Positions 35,198 through 43,143 of a stretch of 64,000 nucleotides of DNA are shown in pieces (positions within the stretch are counted from its first letter, which is position 1; each line of letters starts with the position of its first letter). The notes below the pieces were generated by a model that saw only the letters and a program-made list of their open reading frames with translations, did not search any database and was not told the DNA's origin. The position numbers and the translations under genes were made by a program. The stretch lies in the NCBI RefSeq assembly GCF_021353295.2, contig NZ_CP120635.1, forward strand, positions 1,468,001-1,532,000, in the 5' to 3' direction. The stretch comes from Pseudodesulfovibrio thermohalotolerans. GTDB lineage: Bacteria > Desulfobacterota > Desulfovibrionia > Desulfovibrionales > Desulfovibrionaceae.

Positions 35198-35244
35198 GTG
35201 CGCTTTAGCGCACGATTGGTAACTGTCTGTACGTTATAACGTAC
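35198..35244. promoter_or_regulatory. Tandem 16-bp palindromes upstream of the XRE-cupin gene
   Basis: GTGCGCTTTAGCGCAC (35198-35213) and GTACGTTATAACGTAC (35229-35244). Both are perfect inverted repeats fitting GTRCGYT-WW-ARCGYAC. Their centres are 31 bp apart, about three DNA turns, so two dimers could bind on the same face. Assignment as operators of the XRE-cupin protein is inference. Confidence 0.65.
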
Positions 35245-35706
35245 GAAGCCCGTCGTAACAGGCGTATTCGCCGTGCGCAAGAAATTCAGGAGTGATTCTG
35301 AGGGTTGCGGATGGTTTGCGGGCGGCGGTCTGTTTTGTATTTTGAGATTTCCCTGTGGGAGGTGTTAATTGGGTTACAAAAAAAGTTTTTCTTCTTTGAA
35401 TTATGACCGTAGCCAAGAGGGTGTTTTACCGTTGATGTGTTCGAAAAATGCACACCTAACATCATGAAAAATATAGTTTAAATTTCAAAAGGCGGTTGAC
35501 CTGAAACATTCATGGGAATATGTTAAGTCCAACCCGGCATAATTGTTTGGTTGTCGGAGTTTGGGTGCAAAAAAGCGTCCAGGGGCGTCTATACTCTTGT
35601 ATTATGTCCCATTAGGCATATAAGTGTGATAATACGTGTCCGAATGGCGGCGTCTCCAGTTCGAAAAAACATGAGCCGCCCGATTCGAAGTTTGGAGTGC
35701 GAGACA
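35245..35706. other. Intergenic region and long leader of the molybdoenzyme cluster
   Basis: Between the XRE operators and the MoeA-like start. It holds the promoter at 35496-35524 and a leader of about 175 nt after it. ORFs here have no ribosome site. I find no known riboswitch consensus, including no confident molybdenum-cofactor RNA motif; RNA folding would be needed to exclude one. Possible extra promoter elements TTGTAT/TATAAG occur near 35600. Confidence 0.4.
35496..35524 (+). promoter_or_regulatory. Sigma-70 promoter of the molybdoenzyme cluster
   Basis: TTGACC (35496-35501), 17-nt spacer, TATGTT (35519-35524). It would start a transcript near 35531, giving a long leader before the first gene. 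Confidence 0.5.
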
Positions 35707-36723
35707 ATGAAGACCGTTCCAGTTGAGGAAGCCGTGGGCATGGTGCTGTGCCACGACATGACCAAGATCGTCCCCGGGGAATGCAAGGGACCCGTGTTCC
35801 GCAAGGGACATATCATCGCGGAAGAGGACATTCGGACGCTGCTCGAAATCGGCAAGGAGCACATCTATGTGCTGGATATGGAGAAGGGCTGCATCCATGA
35901 GAACGAGGCCGCCCGGCGTATCGCCGAGGCCGCAGTGGGTCCGCACATCGCCTTGTCGGATGTCTCGGAGGGGCGCATCAATTTCATCGCGGAGCCCGGC
36001 CTGCTCGACGTCAATGTCGAAGCCCTGAACCGCATCAATTCCATCGAAGAGGTGGTCTTGGCCACCCTGCATACCGGCCAGCAGGTCACGGAGACCCGGC
36101 CCGTTGCCGGAACCCGCGTGGTCCCGTTGGTCGTCAGGGAGGAGAAGATTCGGCAGGTGGAGGCCATCTGCGCCGAGTATGACTACGTGGTCGGTATCCG
36201 TCCGTTTCAGCGGCTTAACGTCGGGCTGGTGACCACCGGAAGCGAGGTCTACCACGGCCGCATCAAGGACAAATTCGGGCCGGTCATCCGCAAGAAGTTT
36301 TCCCGGCTCGGTTCCGAGGTCATGGGGCAGACGCTGACCTCGGACGATCCGGCAATGACCCGTGACGCCATTCTGGCCTTCATCGCCGGAGGCGCGGAGA
36401 TGGTCGTGGTCACTGGCGGCATGTCGGTGGACCCGGACGACCAGACGCCCACGGCCATCCGCTCAACCGGGGCGGAAGTCATCACCTACGGTTCCCCGAC
36501 GTTTCCTGGCGTCATGTTTATGGTTGCGGATCTGAACGGCGTGCCCATTCTCGGACTGCCGGGCTGCGTCATGTACTACCGGGCCTCGGTTTTCGACCTG
36601 ATCGTCCCGCGCATTCTGGCCGGAGAGAAGATTGCACGCGAGGATATCGTTTCCTTGGGGCATGGCGGTTTTTGCGCGACCTGCGAGGTGTGTCGTTATC
36701 CCATCTGCCCCTTTGGCAAATAG
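35707..36723 (+). CDS. MoeA/MogA-like molybdopterin-binding protein with C-terminal Cys motif
   Basis: 338 aa. The C-terminal half contains the MoCF-binding fold: VGLVTTGSEVYHGRI near residue 177, VVTGGMSVDPDDQTPTAIRSTGAEV near residue 235 and PILGLPGCVMYYRASVFDLIVPRI near residue 280. These are the molybdopterin-binding signatures shared by MoeA and MogA. The N-terminal part (VEEAVGMVLCHDMTKIVPGECKGPVFRKGHII) resembles MoeA domain 2 but is shorter. An unusual C-terminal tail CATCEVCRYPICPFGK may bind metal. GGAG lies before the ATG used. It precedes mop by 66 nt, suggesting a dedicated cofactor insertion role. Confidence 0.85.
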   Translation: MKTVPVEEAVGMVLCHDMTKIVPGECKGPVFRKGHIIAEEDIRTLLEIGKEHIYVLDMEKGCIHENEAARRIAEAAVGPHIALSDVSEGRINFIAEPGLLDVNVEALNRINSIEEVVLATLHTGQQVTETRPVAGTRVVPLVVREEKIRQVEAICAEYDYVVGIRPFQRLNVGLVTTGSEVYHGRIKDKFGPVIRKKFSRLGSEVMGQTLTSDDPAMTRDAILAFIAGGAEMVVVTGGMSVDPDDQTPTAIRSTGAEVITYGSPTFPGVMFMVADLNGVPILGLPGCVMYYRASVFDLIVPRILAGEKIAREDIVSLGHGGFCATCEVCRYPICPFGK

Positions 36724-36728
36724 TTTAC

Positions 36729-36743
36729 GGTTCCCCGGGAACC
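36729..36743 (+). repeat. Short palindrome between moeA-like gene and mop
   Basis: GGTTCCC-C-GGGAACC, a 7-bp inverted repeat 6 nt after the first gene's stop. The one-base loop is too tight for a normal hairpin, so a DNA-binding site is more plausible; no regulator is known for it. Confidence 0.25.
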
Positions 36744-36789
36744 CAACGTATCTGCGAGACAGTGAGAACAAATTAGGAGGAAAACTGCC

Positions 36790-39507
36790 ATGATTAAACG
36801 GACGCTCCAAGTGAATGGAGTCCCCAGGATCGTCGTGTGCGAGCCTGAAGAGTCCCTGGCCAATGTGTTGCGCCAGAACTTGGGACTGACCAGCGTCAAG
36901 ATCGGTTGCGGCACGGGTCAGTGCGGCAGCTGCACCATCCTGCGGGATGACAAGCTGGTTCGGTCCTGCACCGTCAAGATGAAGCGGGTCAAGAACAACA
37001 CCAAAATCATGACCCTGGAGGGTCTCGGTACGCCCGACAACCTCCATCCCATTCAGATGGCCTGGATCGCCTTTGGCGGCGCCCAGTGCGGTTTCTGTTC
37101 CCCCGGTTTCCTGGTGTCCACCTACGCGCTGCTGACGGAGAACCCGAGCCCGACCCGCGAAGAGGTCCGCGATTGGTTCCAGGCTCACAAGAATGTCTGC
37201 CGCTGCACCGGCTACAAACCTCTGGTCGACGCCGTTATGGCCGCCGCCGAGGTCATGCGCGGCGACAAGACCATGGATGACCTGACCTTCAAGATTCCCG
37301 AAGACGGCCGCATCTGGGGTACCAAGTACCCGCGTCCGTCCGCCGTGGCCAAAGTCACGGGCACCTGGGACTTCGGCGCGGACACGGGTCTGCGTCTGCC
37401 TCCCGGAAGTCTGTACTGCGAGCTGGTCCAGGCCGAGGTTTCCCATGCCAACATCCTGTCCATCGACGTGACCGAGGCCGAGGTCGTTCCCGGTGTCTTC
37501 AAGGTCGTGACCCACAAGGACGTCAAGGGCAAGAATCGCATCACCGGCCTGATTACCTTCCCGACCAACCTCGGCGACGGCTGGGATCGTCCCATCCTGT
37601 GCGACGAGAAGGTCTTCCAGTATGGTGACGCCATCGCCATCGTCTGCGCCGACACTCCGCAGGCAGCCAAGGAAGGCGCGGCCAAGGTCAAGGTGGAACT
37701 TGAGCAACTGCCCGAGTACATGAGCGCTCCCGCCGCCATGGCCGAGGACGCCATCGAAATCCATCCCGGCACCCCCAATGTCTACTACGTGCAGAAAGAG
37801 GCCAAGGGCCCGGACACCAAACCCATCTTCGAGAACGCTGATGTGGTCGTGGAAGGCGACTACTACACCCAGCGCCAGCCGCATATGCCCATCGAGCCGG
37901 ACGTAGGGTTCGCCTACATCGGCGAAGAGGGCAAGCTGGTCATCCATTCCAAGTCCATCGGCATCCATCTGCACCTGCTGATGATCGCTCCCGGCCTGGG
38001 CGTGGAACCCGAGAACATGGTTCTGGTCCAGAATCCCACCGGCGGCACCTTCGGCTACAAGTTCTCCCCGACCATGGAAGCACTGGTCGGCGCGGCTGCA
38101 TTGGCGACCGAACGTCCCGTGTTCCTGAACTACACCTGGAAACAGCAGCAGCAGTACACCGGCAAGCGTTCCCCGCAGTTCACCACCGTGCGTCTGGCCG
38201 CCTCCAAGGACGGCAAGCTGCTCGGCATGGAGACCGATTGGACCGTGGATCACGGCCCGTATTCCGAGTTCGGCGATCTGCTGACCCTGCGTGGCGCACA
38301 GTACATCGGCGCCGGTTACGATATCCCGGCCATCCGGGGTGAAGGCCGCACCGTGTGCACCAACCACTGCTGGGGCGCGGCTTTCCGCGGTTACGGCGCT
38401 CCCGAGTCGGAGTTCCCCTCCGAGGTGTGCATGGACGAGCTGGCCGAAAAGCTGGGCATGGACCCGCTGGAGTTGCGTTACAAGAACGTCTACCGCAAGG
38501 GTTCCACCACGCCTACCGGCCAGGACCCCGAGGTCTACTCCCTGCCTGAGATGCTCGACAAGATCCGTCCCAAGTACGAGGAAGCCAAGAAGTTCGCGGC
38601 CGAAAACTCCACCGACGCCAAAAAGCTCGGCGTGGGTGTTGCCGTGGGCGTGTACGGTTCCGGTCTGGACGGTCCGGACACCGCCGAGGTGGATATCGCC
38701 CTGAACGAGGACAACACCGTCACCGTCTTCACCGCCTGGGGCGATCATGGCCAGGGCGCGGACATGGGTACCCTGGGCACCGCTCACGAGGCCCTTCGTC
38801 CCCTGAATCTGGCTCCGGAGCAGATTCACCTGACCATGGGCGACACGAGCCAGGCTCCGGCGGCCGGTCCTGCGGGCGGCAGCCGTTCCCAGGTTGTGGT
38901 CGGCCAGGCCACCAAGAACGCCTGCGAACTGCTCATTGACGCCATGAGGAAGCCCGACGGTTCCTTCCGCACCCATGAGGAAATGGTCGCCGACGGGCTG
39001 GAACTGCGTTACCACGGCAAGTGGACCGCTCCGGCCAACGATTGTGATGCGAACGGCCAGGGCAACCCGTTCTGCTGCTACATGTACGGCGTGTTCCTGT
39101 CCCTGGTTTCCGTGGACGTCGCCACCGGCAAGACCACGGTTGAGAAGATGGTCACCGTGGCCGACATCGGCGTGGTCAACAACTACCTCGTGGTGGATGG
39201 CCAGATTCACGGCGGCATTGCGCAGGGCATCGGCCTCGCGCTGTCCGAGGATTACGAGGATATCAAGAAGCACGCCAACATGGCGGGTGCCGGTATTCCG
39301 TACATCAAGGACATCCCGGACGACATGGAGATCATCTACGTGGAGACCCCGCGCCCCGATGGTCCCTTCGGCGCGTCCGGCGTCGGCGAGATGCCGTTGA
39401 CCGCCCCGCACGCGGCGATCATCAATGCTATCTACAATGCTTGCGGCGCGCGTATTCGCGAGCTGCCCGCCTACCCCGAGAAAGTGCTTGCCGCCTTCAA
39501 GGGCTAA
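36790..39507 (+). CDS. mop: Molybdenum-containing aldehyde oxidoreductase (MOP type)
   Basis: 905 aa xanthine-oxidase-family enzyme that oxidises aldehydes to carboxylic acids. D. gigas MOP, its close relative (907 aa), uses molybdopterin cytosine dinucleotide, two 2Fe-2S centres and no FAD. Cysteines C40/C45/C48/C60 (plant-ferredoxin cluster) and C100/C103/C137/C139 (second cluster) fall at exactly the D. gigas numbering. The catalytic base is in GVGEMPLT, E867 here (E869 in D. gigas). Other landmarks are GGTFGYKFSPTMEA and AFRGYGAPESEF. AGGAGG precedes the ATG. The natural acceptor is thought to be a flavodoxin or ferredoxin. The downstream genes likely serve its maturation. Confidence 0.96.
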   Translation: MIKRTLQVNGVPRIVVCEPEESLANVLRQNLGLTSVKIGCGTGQCGSCTILRDDKLVRSCTVKMKRVKNNTKIMTLEGLGTPDNLHPIQMAWIAFGGAQCGFCSPGFLVSTYALLTENPSPTREEVRDWFQAHKNVCRCTGYKPLVDAVMAAAEVMRGDKTMDDLTFKIPEDGRIWGTKYPRPSAVAKVTGTWDFGADTGLRLPPGSLYCELVQAEVSHANILSIDVTEAEVVPGVFKVVTHKDVKGKNRITGLITFPTNLGDGWDRPILCDEKVFQYGDAIAIVCADTPQAAKEGAAKVKVELEQLPEYMSAPAAMAEDAIEIHPGTPNVYYVQKEAKGPDTKPIFENADVVVEGDYYTQRQPHMPIEPDVGFAYIGEEGKLVIHSKSIGIHLHLLMIAPGLGVEPENMVLVQNPTGGTFGYKFSPTMEALVGAAALATERPVFLNYTWKQQQQYTGKRSPQFTTVRLAASKDGKLLGMETDWTVDHGPYSEFGDLLTLRGAQYIGAGYDIPAIRGEGRTVCTNHCWGAAFRGYGAPESEFPSEVCMDELAEKLGMDPLELRYKNVYRKGSTTPTGQDPEVYSLPEMLDKIRPKYEEAKKFAAENSTDAKKLGVGVAVGVYGSGLDGPDTAEVDIALNEDNTVTVFTAWGDHGQGADMGTLGTAHEALRPLNLAPEQIHLTMGDTSQAPAAGPAGGSRSQVVVGQATKNACELLIDAMRKPDGSFRTHEEMVADGLELRYHGKWTAPANDCDANGQGNPFCCYMYGVFLSLVSVDVATGKTTVEKMVTVADIGVVNNYLVVDGQIHGGIAQGIGLALSEDYEDIKKHANMAGAGIPYIKDIPDDMEIIYVETPRPDGPFGASGVGEMPLTAPHAAIINAIYNACGARIRELPAYPEKVLAAFKG

Positions 39508-39527
39508 CGGCACCAACCCGTAATAAC

Positions 39528-39560
39528 GGCGGCCCGTGCCTTGGCATGGGCCGCCTTTTT
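39528..39560 (+). terminator. Terminator/attenuator between mop and the HdrD-like gene
   Basis: Stem GGCGGCCCGTGCC/GGCATGGGCCGCC (13 pairs, one G-U) and five T residues. The next gene starts only 16 nt later with no room for its own promoter after the hairpin. Partial read-through is therefore likely, giving more mop than accessory proteins. Confidence 0.75.
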
Positions 39561-39576
39561 CCGTAAGTGGTGACCT

Positions 39577-41823
39577 ATGGAACAAGCGGAATTGAGACAA
39601 TGGGAACATCGGTGCATTCAGGAGGAGTCCCCGCAGTGCGTTGCGGCCTGCCCCCTGCATGTTGACGCCCGGGAATGCTGCACATTGCTGGCCGTGCGCC
39701 GCGTCGACAAGGCGTGGGCCGTGCTGGCCAAGACCATGCCGCTGCCGGGGGTGCTGGCCCGCATCTGCGACGGGCCGTGCAAAGCGGCCTGCCTGCGCAA
39801 GGACATCGGCGGCGCCATCGAGATGGGAGCGCTGGAGCGGTTCCTGGCAGCCTCGGCAAAACCTGCCAAGCCGCCCAGGCCCCTGCCGCGCAACGGTAAG
39901 TCCGTGGCCGTCCTCGGAGGCGGCATGACCGGCCTGTGCGCGGCCTGGGAGATCGCCCGCAAGGGGTTCGCCGTGACCGTGTATTGCGCCGCGCCGGACG
40001 TTGGCGCGGCTTTGCCCGAAGGCGTGCTCGAAGGGGAGCTTGAAGCCATGGACCGCATGGGCGTCACCCTGGAGCGGGGCGTGGAGCCCACCTCCGAACT
40101 GGTGGAAACCCAATTGGAGGAGAGGGACGCGGTCTTCGTGGACAGCGATGCCGTGAGCGATGCGGTCCTCAATTTTGGTGAGCCGGACGAAGTGACCCTC
40201 GGCACCAATCGGCTGGGGCTTTTCGCCAGCCGTCCGGGGGAGGGCTCGCCTGTCTTTCAGGCCGCCGCCGGACGCCGCGCCGCCAATTCCATCATGCGTT
40301 TTTCCCAAGGCGTGTCCATGGTCAAGAGCCGCGAGCTGGAAGGCCCGTATGATACGCGTCTCTATACCAATCGGGCCGAAATGGAGCCGGTGGAGCCGGT
40401 GGCCGTCGGCGATGGCTATGATGAGCCGCGCGCCGTGGAGGAGGCCGCCCGCTGCCTGAAGTGCGAGTGCATGGAATGCGTCAAGGGGTGCGTTTACCTC
40501 AAGCATTACAAGCAGTACCCCAAGGTCTATGTCCGTCAGGTCTACAACAACGAGGCCATTGTCCGGGGCACGCGCCAGGCCAACAAGATGATAAACTCGT
40601 GTATGCTTTGCGGGCTGTGCGATACGGTCTGTCCCGAGGATTTCGCCATGGGCGAGGTCTGCCTGGAAGCGCGGCGCAACATGATCGCCAAGGGCACCAT
40701 GCCGCCTTCGGCCCACGAGTTCGCCCTGCGCGACATGGCCTTTGCCGACGGCGACAAATGTGCCCTGGCCCGACACGCGCCGGGTGCGGATTCGAGCGAA
40801 TACGTCTTTTTCCCCGGCTGTCAATTGACCGCCACCGATCCCGGCGGGGCGGAGCGCGCCTATGCCGACCTCCGGAACCGGCTGGGCAAGGTAGGGCTCA
40901 TTCTTCGCTGTTGCGGCGCACCGGCCCGTTGGTCGGGCCGCGAGTCCCTGTTCCGTGAGTCTCTGGCCGAACTCAAGGCGGCCTGGGAGGGGCTCGGCTC
41001 TCCACGCATCATCGCGGCCTGTCCTTCCTGCATCAAGATTCTGCGCGAGGCCATGCCCGAAGCGGAGATTGTCTCCCACTGGTCCGTTTTGAGCGCCCTC
41101 GGGTTGCCCGGGACCGCCCTTCGGGACGTGGGGACCCTGGCCGTGAACGATCCCTGCGCGGCTCGCGAGGATGGTGCGCTGCGTGCCGACGTGCGAGGAC
41201 TGCTGGATGCCCTGGGCGTGGACATGGTCGAGCCGAAGTACTCCGGCGAGCTGACCCAGTGCTGCGGCTATGGCGGCTTGCTCAACGAGGTGGACCCCGC
41301 CCTGGGCGAGGCTGCCGCGAAGGCGCGTGCCGACGCCGTGGACGAGGATTACGTCACCTATTGCGCCATGTGCCGCGAAATGATCGCCCGCACCGGCAAG
41401 CGGGCCATGCATCTGTACGATCTGTTGTATCCCGGCGACGCGGAGCCGGGCGCGCGGCCTGCGCCGGGGCATTCCGAGCGGCGTGAGAACCGCGTCCGTT
41501 TGCGCGAGAAGCTTCTTCGGGAACTGTGGAGCGAGGCGGACGGCGTTTCGGCCGAGGACTTTGAAAAGATTCGGGTGGAGTGCACCGAGGAGGGCGCGGC
41601 GGCCATGGAGTCGCGGCGCATCCTGAAAAGTGACGTGCAGAAGGTCCTGCTCCAGGCGGAGCGGTCCGGCAAACATCTGGTGCACGGCGGGACCGGCCGT
41701 TTCCTGGCCTCGTTCCGTCCGGCCGTGGTGACGTATTGGGTGGAATATCAACCCGATGGCGACGGGTATCTGGTGCACAACGCCTGGTGCCACAGAATGC
41801 ATATCGAGGGAGCGCAGCCATGA
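39577..41823 (+). CDS. Flavin-domain / dicluster ferredoxin / HdrD-like CCG fusion protein
   Basis: 748 aa, a compound redox protein. Residues 1-75 resemble the GltD-type iron-sulfur domain (CVAACPLHVDARE, CDGPCKAACLR). Around 108-180 is one FAD-type Rossmann motif (VAVLGGGMTGLCAAWEIA), but the second NAD(P)-binding half typical of GltD is not evident. Around 285-365 are two 4Fe-4S motifs (CLKCECMECVKGC and CMLCGLCDTVCP). From about 405 to 610 are HdrB/D-like cysteine-rich CCG segments (FFPGCQL, RCCGAPARW, ACPSC, QCCGYGG). The C-terminal 130 residues are unassigned. I believe public annotation calls this group pyridine nucleotide-disulfide oxidoreductase/dicluster-binding protein. Probable electron carrier for the cluster. 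Confidence 0.8.
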   Translation: MEQAELRQWEHRCIQEESPQCVAACPLHVDARECCTLLAVRRVDKAWAVLAKTMPLPGVLARICDGPCKAACLRKDIGGAIEMGALERFLAASAKPAKPPRPLPRNGKSVAVLGGGMTGLCAAWEIARKGFAVTVYCAAPDVGAALPEGVLEGELEAMDRMGVTLERGVEPTSELVETQLEERDAVFVDSDAVSDAVLNFGEPDEVTLGTNRLGLFASRPGEGSPVFQAAAGRRAANSIMRFSQGVSMVKSRELEGPYDTRLYTNRAEMEPVEPVAVGDGYDEPRAVEEAARCLKCECMECVKGCVYLKHYKQYPKVYVRQVYNNEAIVRGTRQANKMINSCMLCGLCDTVCPEDFAMGEVCLEARRNMIAKGTMPPSAHEFALRDMAFADGDKCALARHAPGADSSEYVFFPGCQLTATDPGGAERAYADLRNRLGKVGLILRCCGAPARWSGRESLFRESLAELKAAWEGLGSPRIIAACPSCIKILREAMPEAEIVSHWSVLSALGLPGTALRDVGTLAVNDPCAAREDGALRADVRGLLDALGVDMVEPKYSGELTQCCGYGGLLNEVDPALGEAAAKARADAVDEDYVTYCAMCREMIARTGKRAMHLYDLLYPGDAEPGARPAPGHSERRENRVRLREKLLRELWSEADGVSAEDFEKIRVECTEEGAAAMESRRILKSDVQKVLLQAERSGKHLVHGGTGRFLASFRPAVVTYWVEYQPDGDGYLVHNAWCHRMHIEGAQP

Positions 41824-42035
41824 GCGTGATTAAGGTGCCCGGAGCCGGGGCCGACGGCTGGAAATGCGGCCATTGCGACCGGGAAATGGTCATGAAGCCG
41901 GTGGAGCTTACGTATCTCAACTCCCTGTTCAACGTGGAGCTGCCTGTCTGTCCCGAGTGCGGTTACGTGTTCATCCCCGAGGCGTTGGCCCTAGGGAAGA
42001 TGCATCAGGTGGAGCAACTGCTGGAGGACAAGTAG
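41820..42035 (+). CDS. Small two-CxxC redox/zinc-ribbon protein (DVU_1557-like)
   Basis: 71 aa. Its ATG overlaps the preceding stop (ATGA). Two cysteine pairs, KCGHCDREM near residue 16 and VCPECGYVFI near residue 45, form a rubredoxin- or zinc-ribbon-like arrangement around a hydrophobic core. From memory this matches a family named after D. vulgaris DVU_1557 (redox protein) that always lies in this cluster; I could not check it. A role as electron carrier or metal/sulfur handling protein is inference. Confidence 0.7.
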   Translation: MSVIKVPGAGADGWKCGHCDREMVMKPVELTYLNSLFNVELPVCPECGYVFIPEALALGKMHQVEQLLEDK

Positions 42036-42037
42036 CC

Positions 42038-42688
42038 GTGGCTCCTGAGCCGCGTCCGCTCTGGGAGCGCGAGGAATTGCGCGCCGTGGCCGGAGAGACC
42101 CTCCGGCCCGGCGGTTTCGAGCTGACCGACAGGGCGGCGGAGCGTATTGGCGCGGTCCCGGGGTGGCGGGTTTTGGACGTCGGTGCGGGGCTCGGAGCCA
42201 CCGTTTCCCGATTGCGTTCACGTTATGGCGTGGAGGCATGGGGCGTGGAGCCATCGGCGGCTCAACTGGGACTGGGGTGCGCCGTGCCGGGGCTTGTCCG
42301 GGCGCGCGGCGACCGGCTGCCCTTTGCACGGGAGCGGTTCGACGCCGTGTTCTGCGAGTGCGTCTTTTCCCTGTTCGACAACCGACCCGCCGGGCTGGCG
42401 GAATTTCACCGGGTGCTCAAGCCCGGCGGCTTCCTGGTTCTGTCCGACCTTTGCGCGTCTAATCCCGTCCCGGAAGATGGAGCGTCCTGCGCGGACCGCG
42501 CCGAGCCGTTGGCGGAAACCGTCCGGCTCGTTCGCGGCCATGGTTTCGCCGTCGATTTGCTTGAGGACCACTCGGACCGCCTGCGCGACCTGGCCGCCCG
42601 GCTCGCCTGGATAGGGGAGGGTGTTTCCTGCGGCTGCGGGCGGGGGGTGGGCTATTTTCTCATGATCGCGAAAAAACAAGGAGCGTAA
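42038..42688 (+). CDS. SAM-dependent methyltransferase (DVU_1556-like)
   Basis: 216 aa class I methyltransferase. SAM motif VLDVGAGLGATVSRL lies near residue 45, the acidic position in GVEPSAAQ near residue 70, and the post-motif FDAVFCECVFSLF and HRVLKPGGFLVLSDL. Its C terminus carries CGCG close to the end, unusual for the fold. I start at GTG with GGAGG upstream; the frame is open further but runs into the previous gene. The substrate is unknown. It is 2 nt after its neighbour and 2 nt before the next gene. Confidence 0.78.
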   Translation: MAPEPRPLWEREELRAVAGETLRPGGFELTDRAAERIGAVPGWRVLDVGAGLGATVSRLRSRYGVEAWGVEPSAAQLGLGCAVPGLVRARGDRLPFARERFDAVFCECVFSLFDNRPAGLAEFHRVLKPGGFLVLSDLCASNPVPEDGASCADRAEPLAETVRLVRGHGFAVDLLEDHSDRLRDLAARLAWIGEGVSCGCGRGVGYFLMIAKKQGA

Positions 42689-42690
42689 CG

Positions 42691-43143
42691 ATGCTGGACG
42701 ACGCCGGACTTCGAGTCATGGAATTGGCCGGAAAAGGATATTGTTGCAGCCAGATGCTGGTCGTCATGGCCCTGGACGAGATGGACCGCGAGGACCCGGA
42801 TCTGGTTCGGGCAGCGGGCGGGCTGTGCAACGGGCTGGGGGATTGCTCCGGGCCGTGCGGCGTGCTCACCGGCGCGACCCTTGCGCTCGGCCTGTATGGG
42901 GGCAAGGGCTCGGATATGGAGGAGCCGGTGGATACGCTGCCGGTCATGCTCGAATCCCTGCGCGACTGGTTCGTCGAGCGGACTCTGGAATACGGCGGGA
43001 TCACCTGCGGGGCGATTCTGGAAGGCGGCTGCGGCAGTCCTCACCCGACTCGCTGCGGCGGGCTGGTGGCCGAGGCCAACGCCAAGGTTCGCGAGATTCT
43101 CGTCGAGAACGGGCTGGACCCGTCCGAGGGGCGTGATCTGTAG
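42691..43143 (+). CDS. C-GCAxxG-C-C family redox protein (DVU_1555-like)
   Basis: 150 aa helical protein with many cysteines: GYCCSQ near residue 17, GLCNGLGDCSGPCGVLTGATLALGLYGG near residues 45-71, ITCGAILEGGCG near residue 107 and TRCGG. This is the C-GCAxxG-C-C family, whose members are predicted redox or metal-binding proteins of unresolved function, some of them selenoproteins elsewhere. Here all positions are cysteine. Its stop TAG overlaps the next GTG start by one base. Confidence 0.8.
   Translation: MLDDAGLRVMELAGKGYCCSQMLVVMALDEMDREDPDLVRAAGGLCNGLGDCSGPCGVLTGATLALGLYGGKGSDMEEPVDTLPVMLESLRDWFVERTLEYGGITCGAILEGGCGSPHPTRCGGLVAEANAKVREILVENGLDPSEGRDL

Noticed and set aside
36463..41802. 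1779-codon open frame on the minus strand under the mop and HdrD-like genes
   Set aside because: It is the complement of two well-supported plus-strand genes. Long antisense frames are common in GC-rich coding DNA. Its translation is Gly/His/Leu-rich without any fold or ribosome site.
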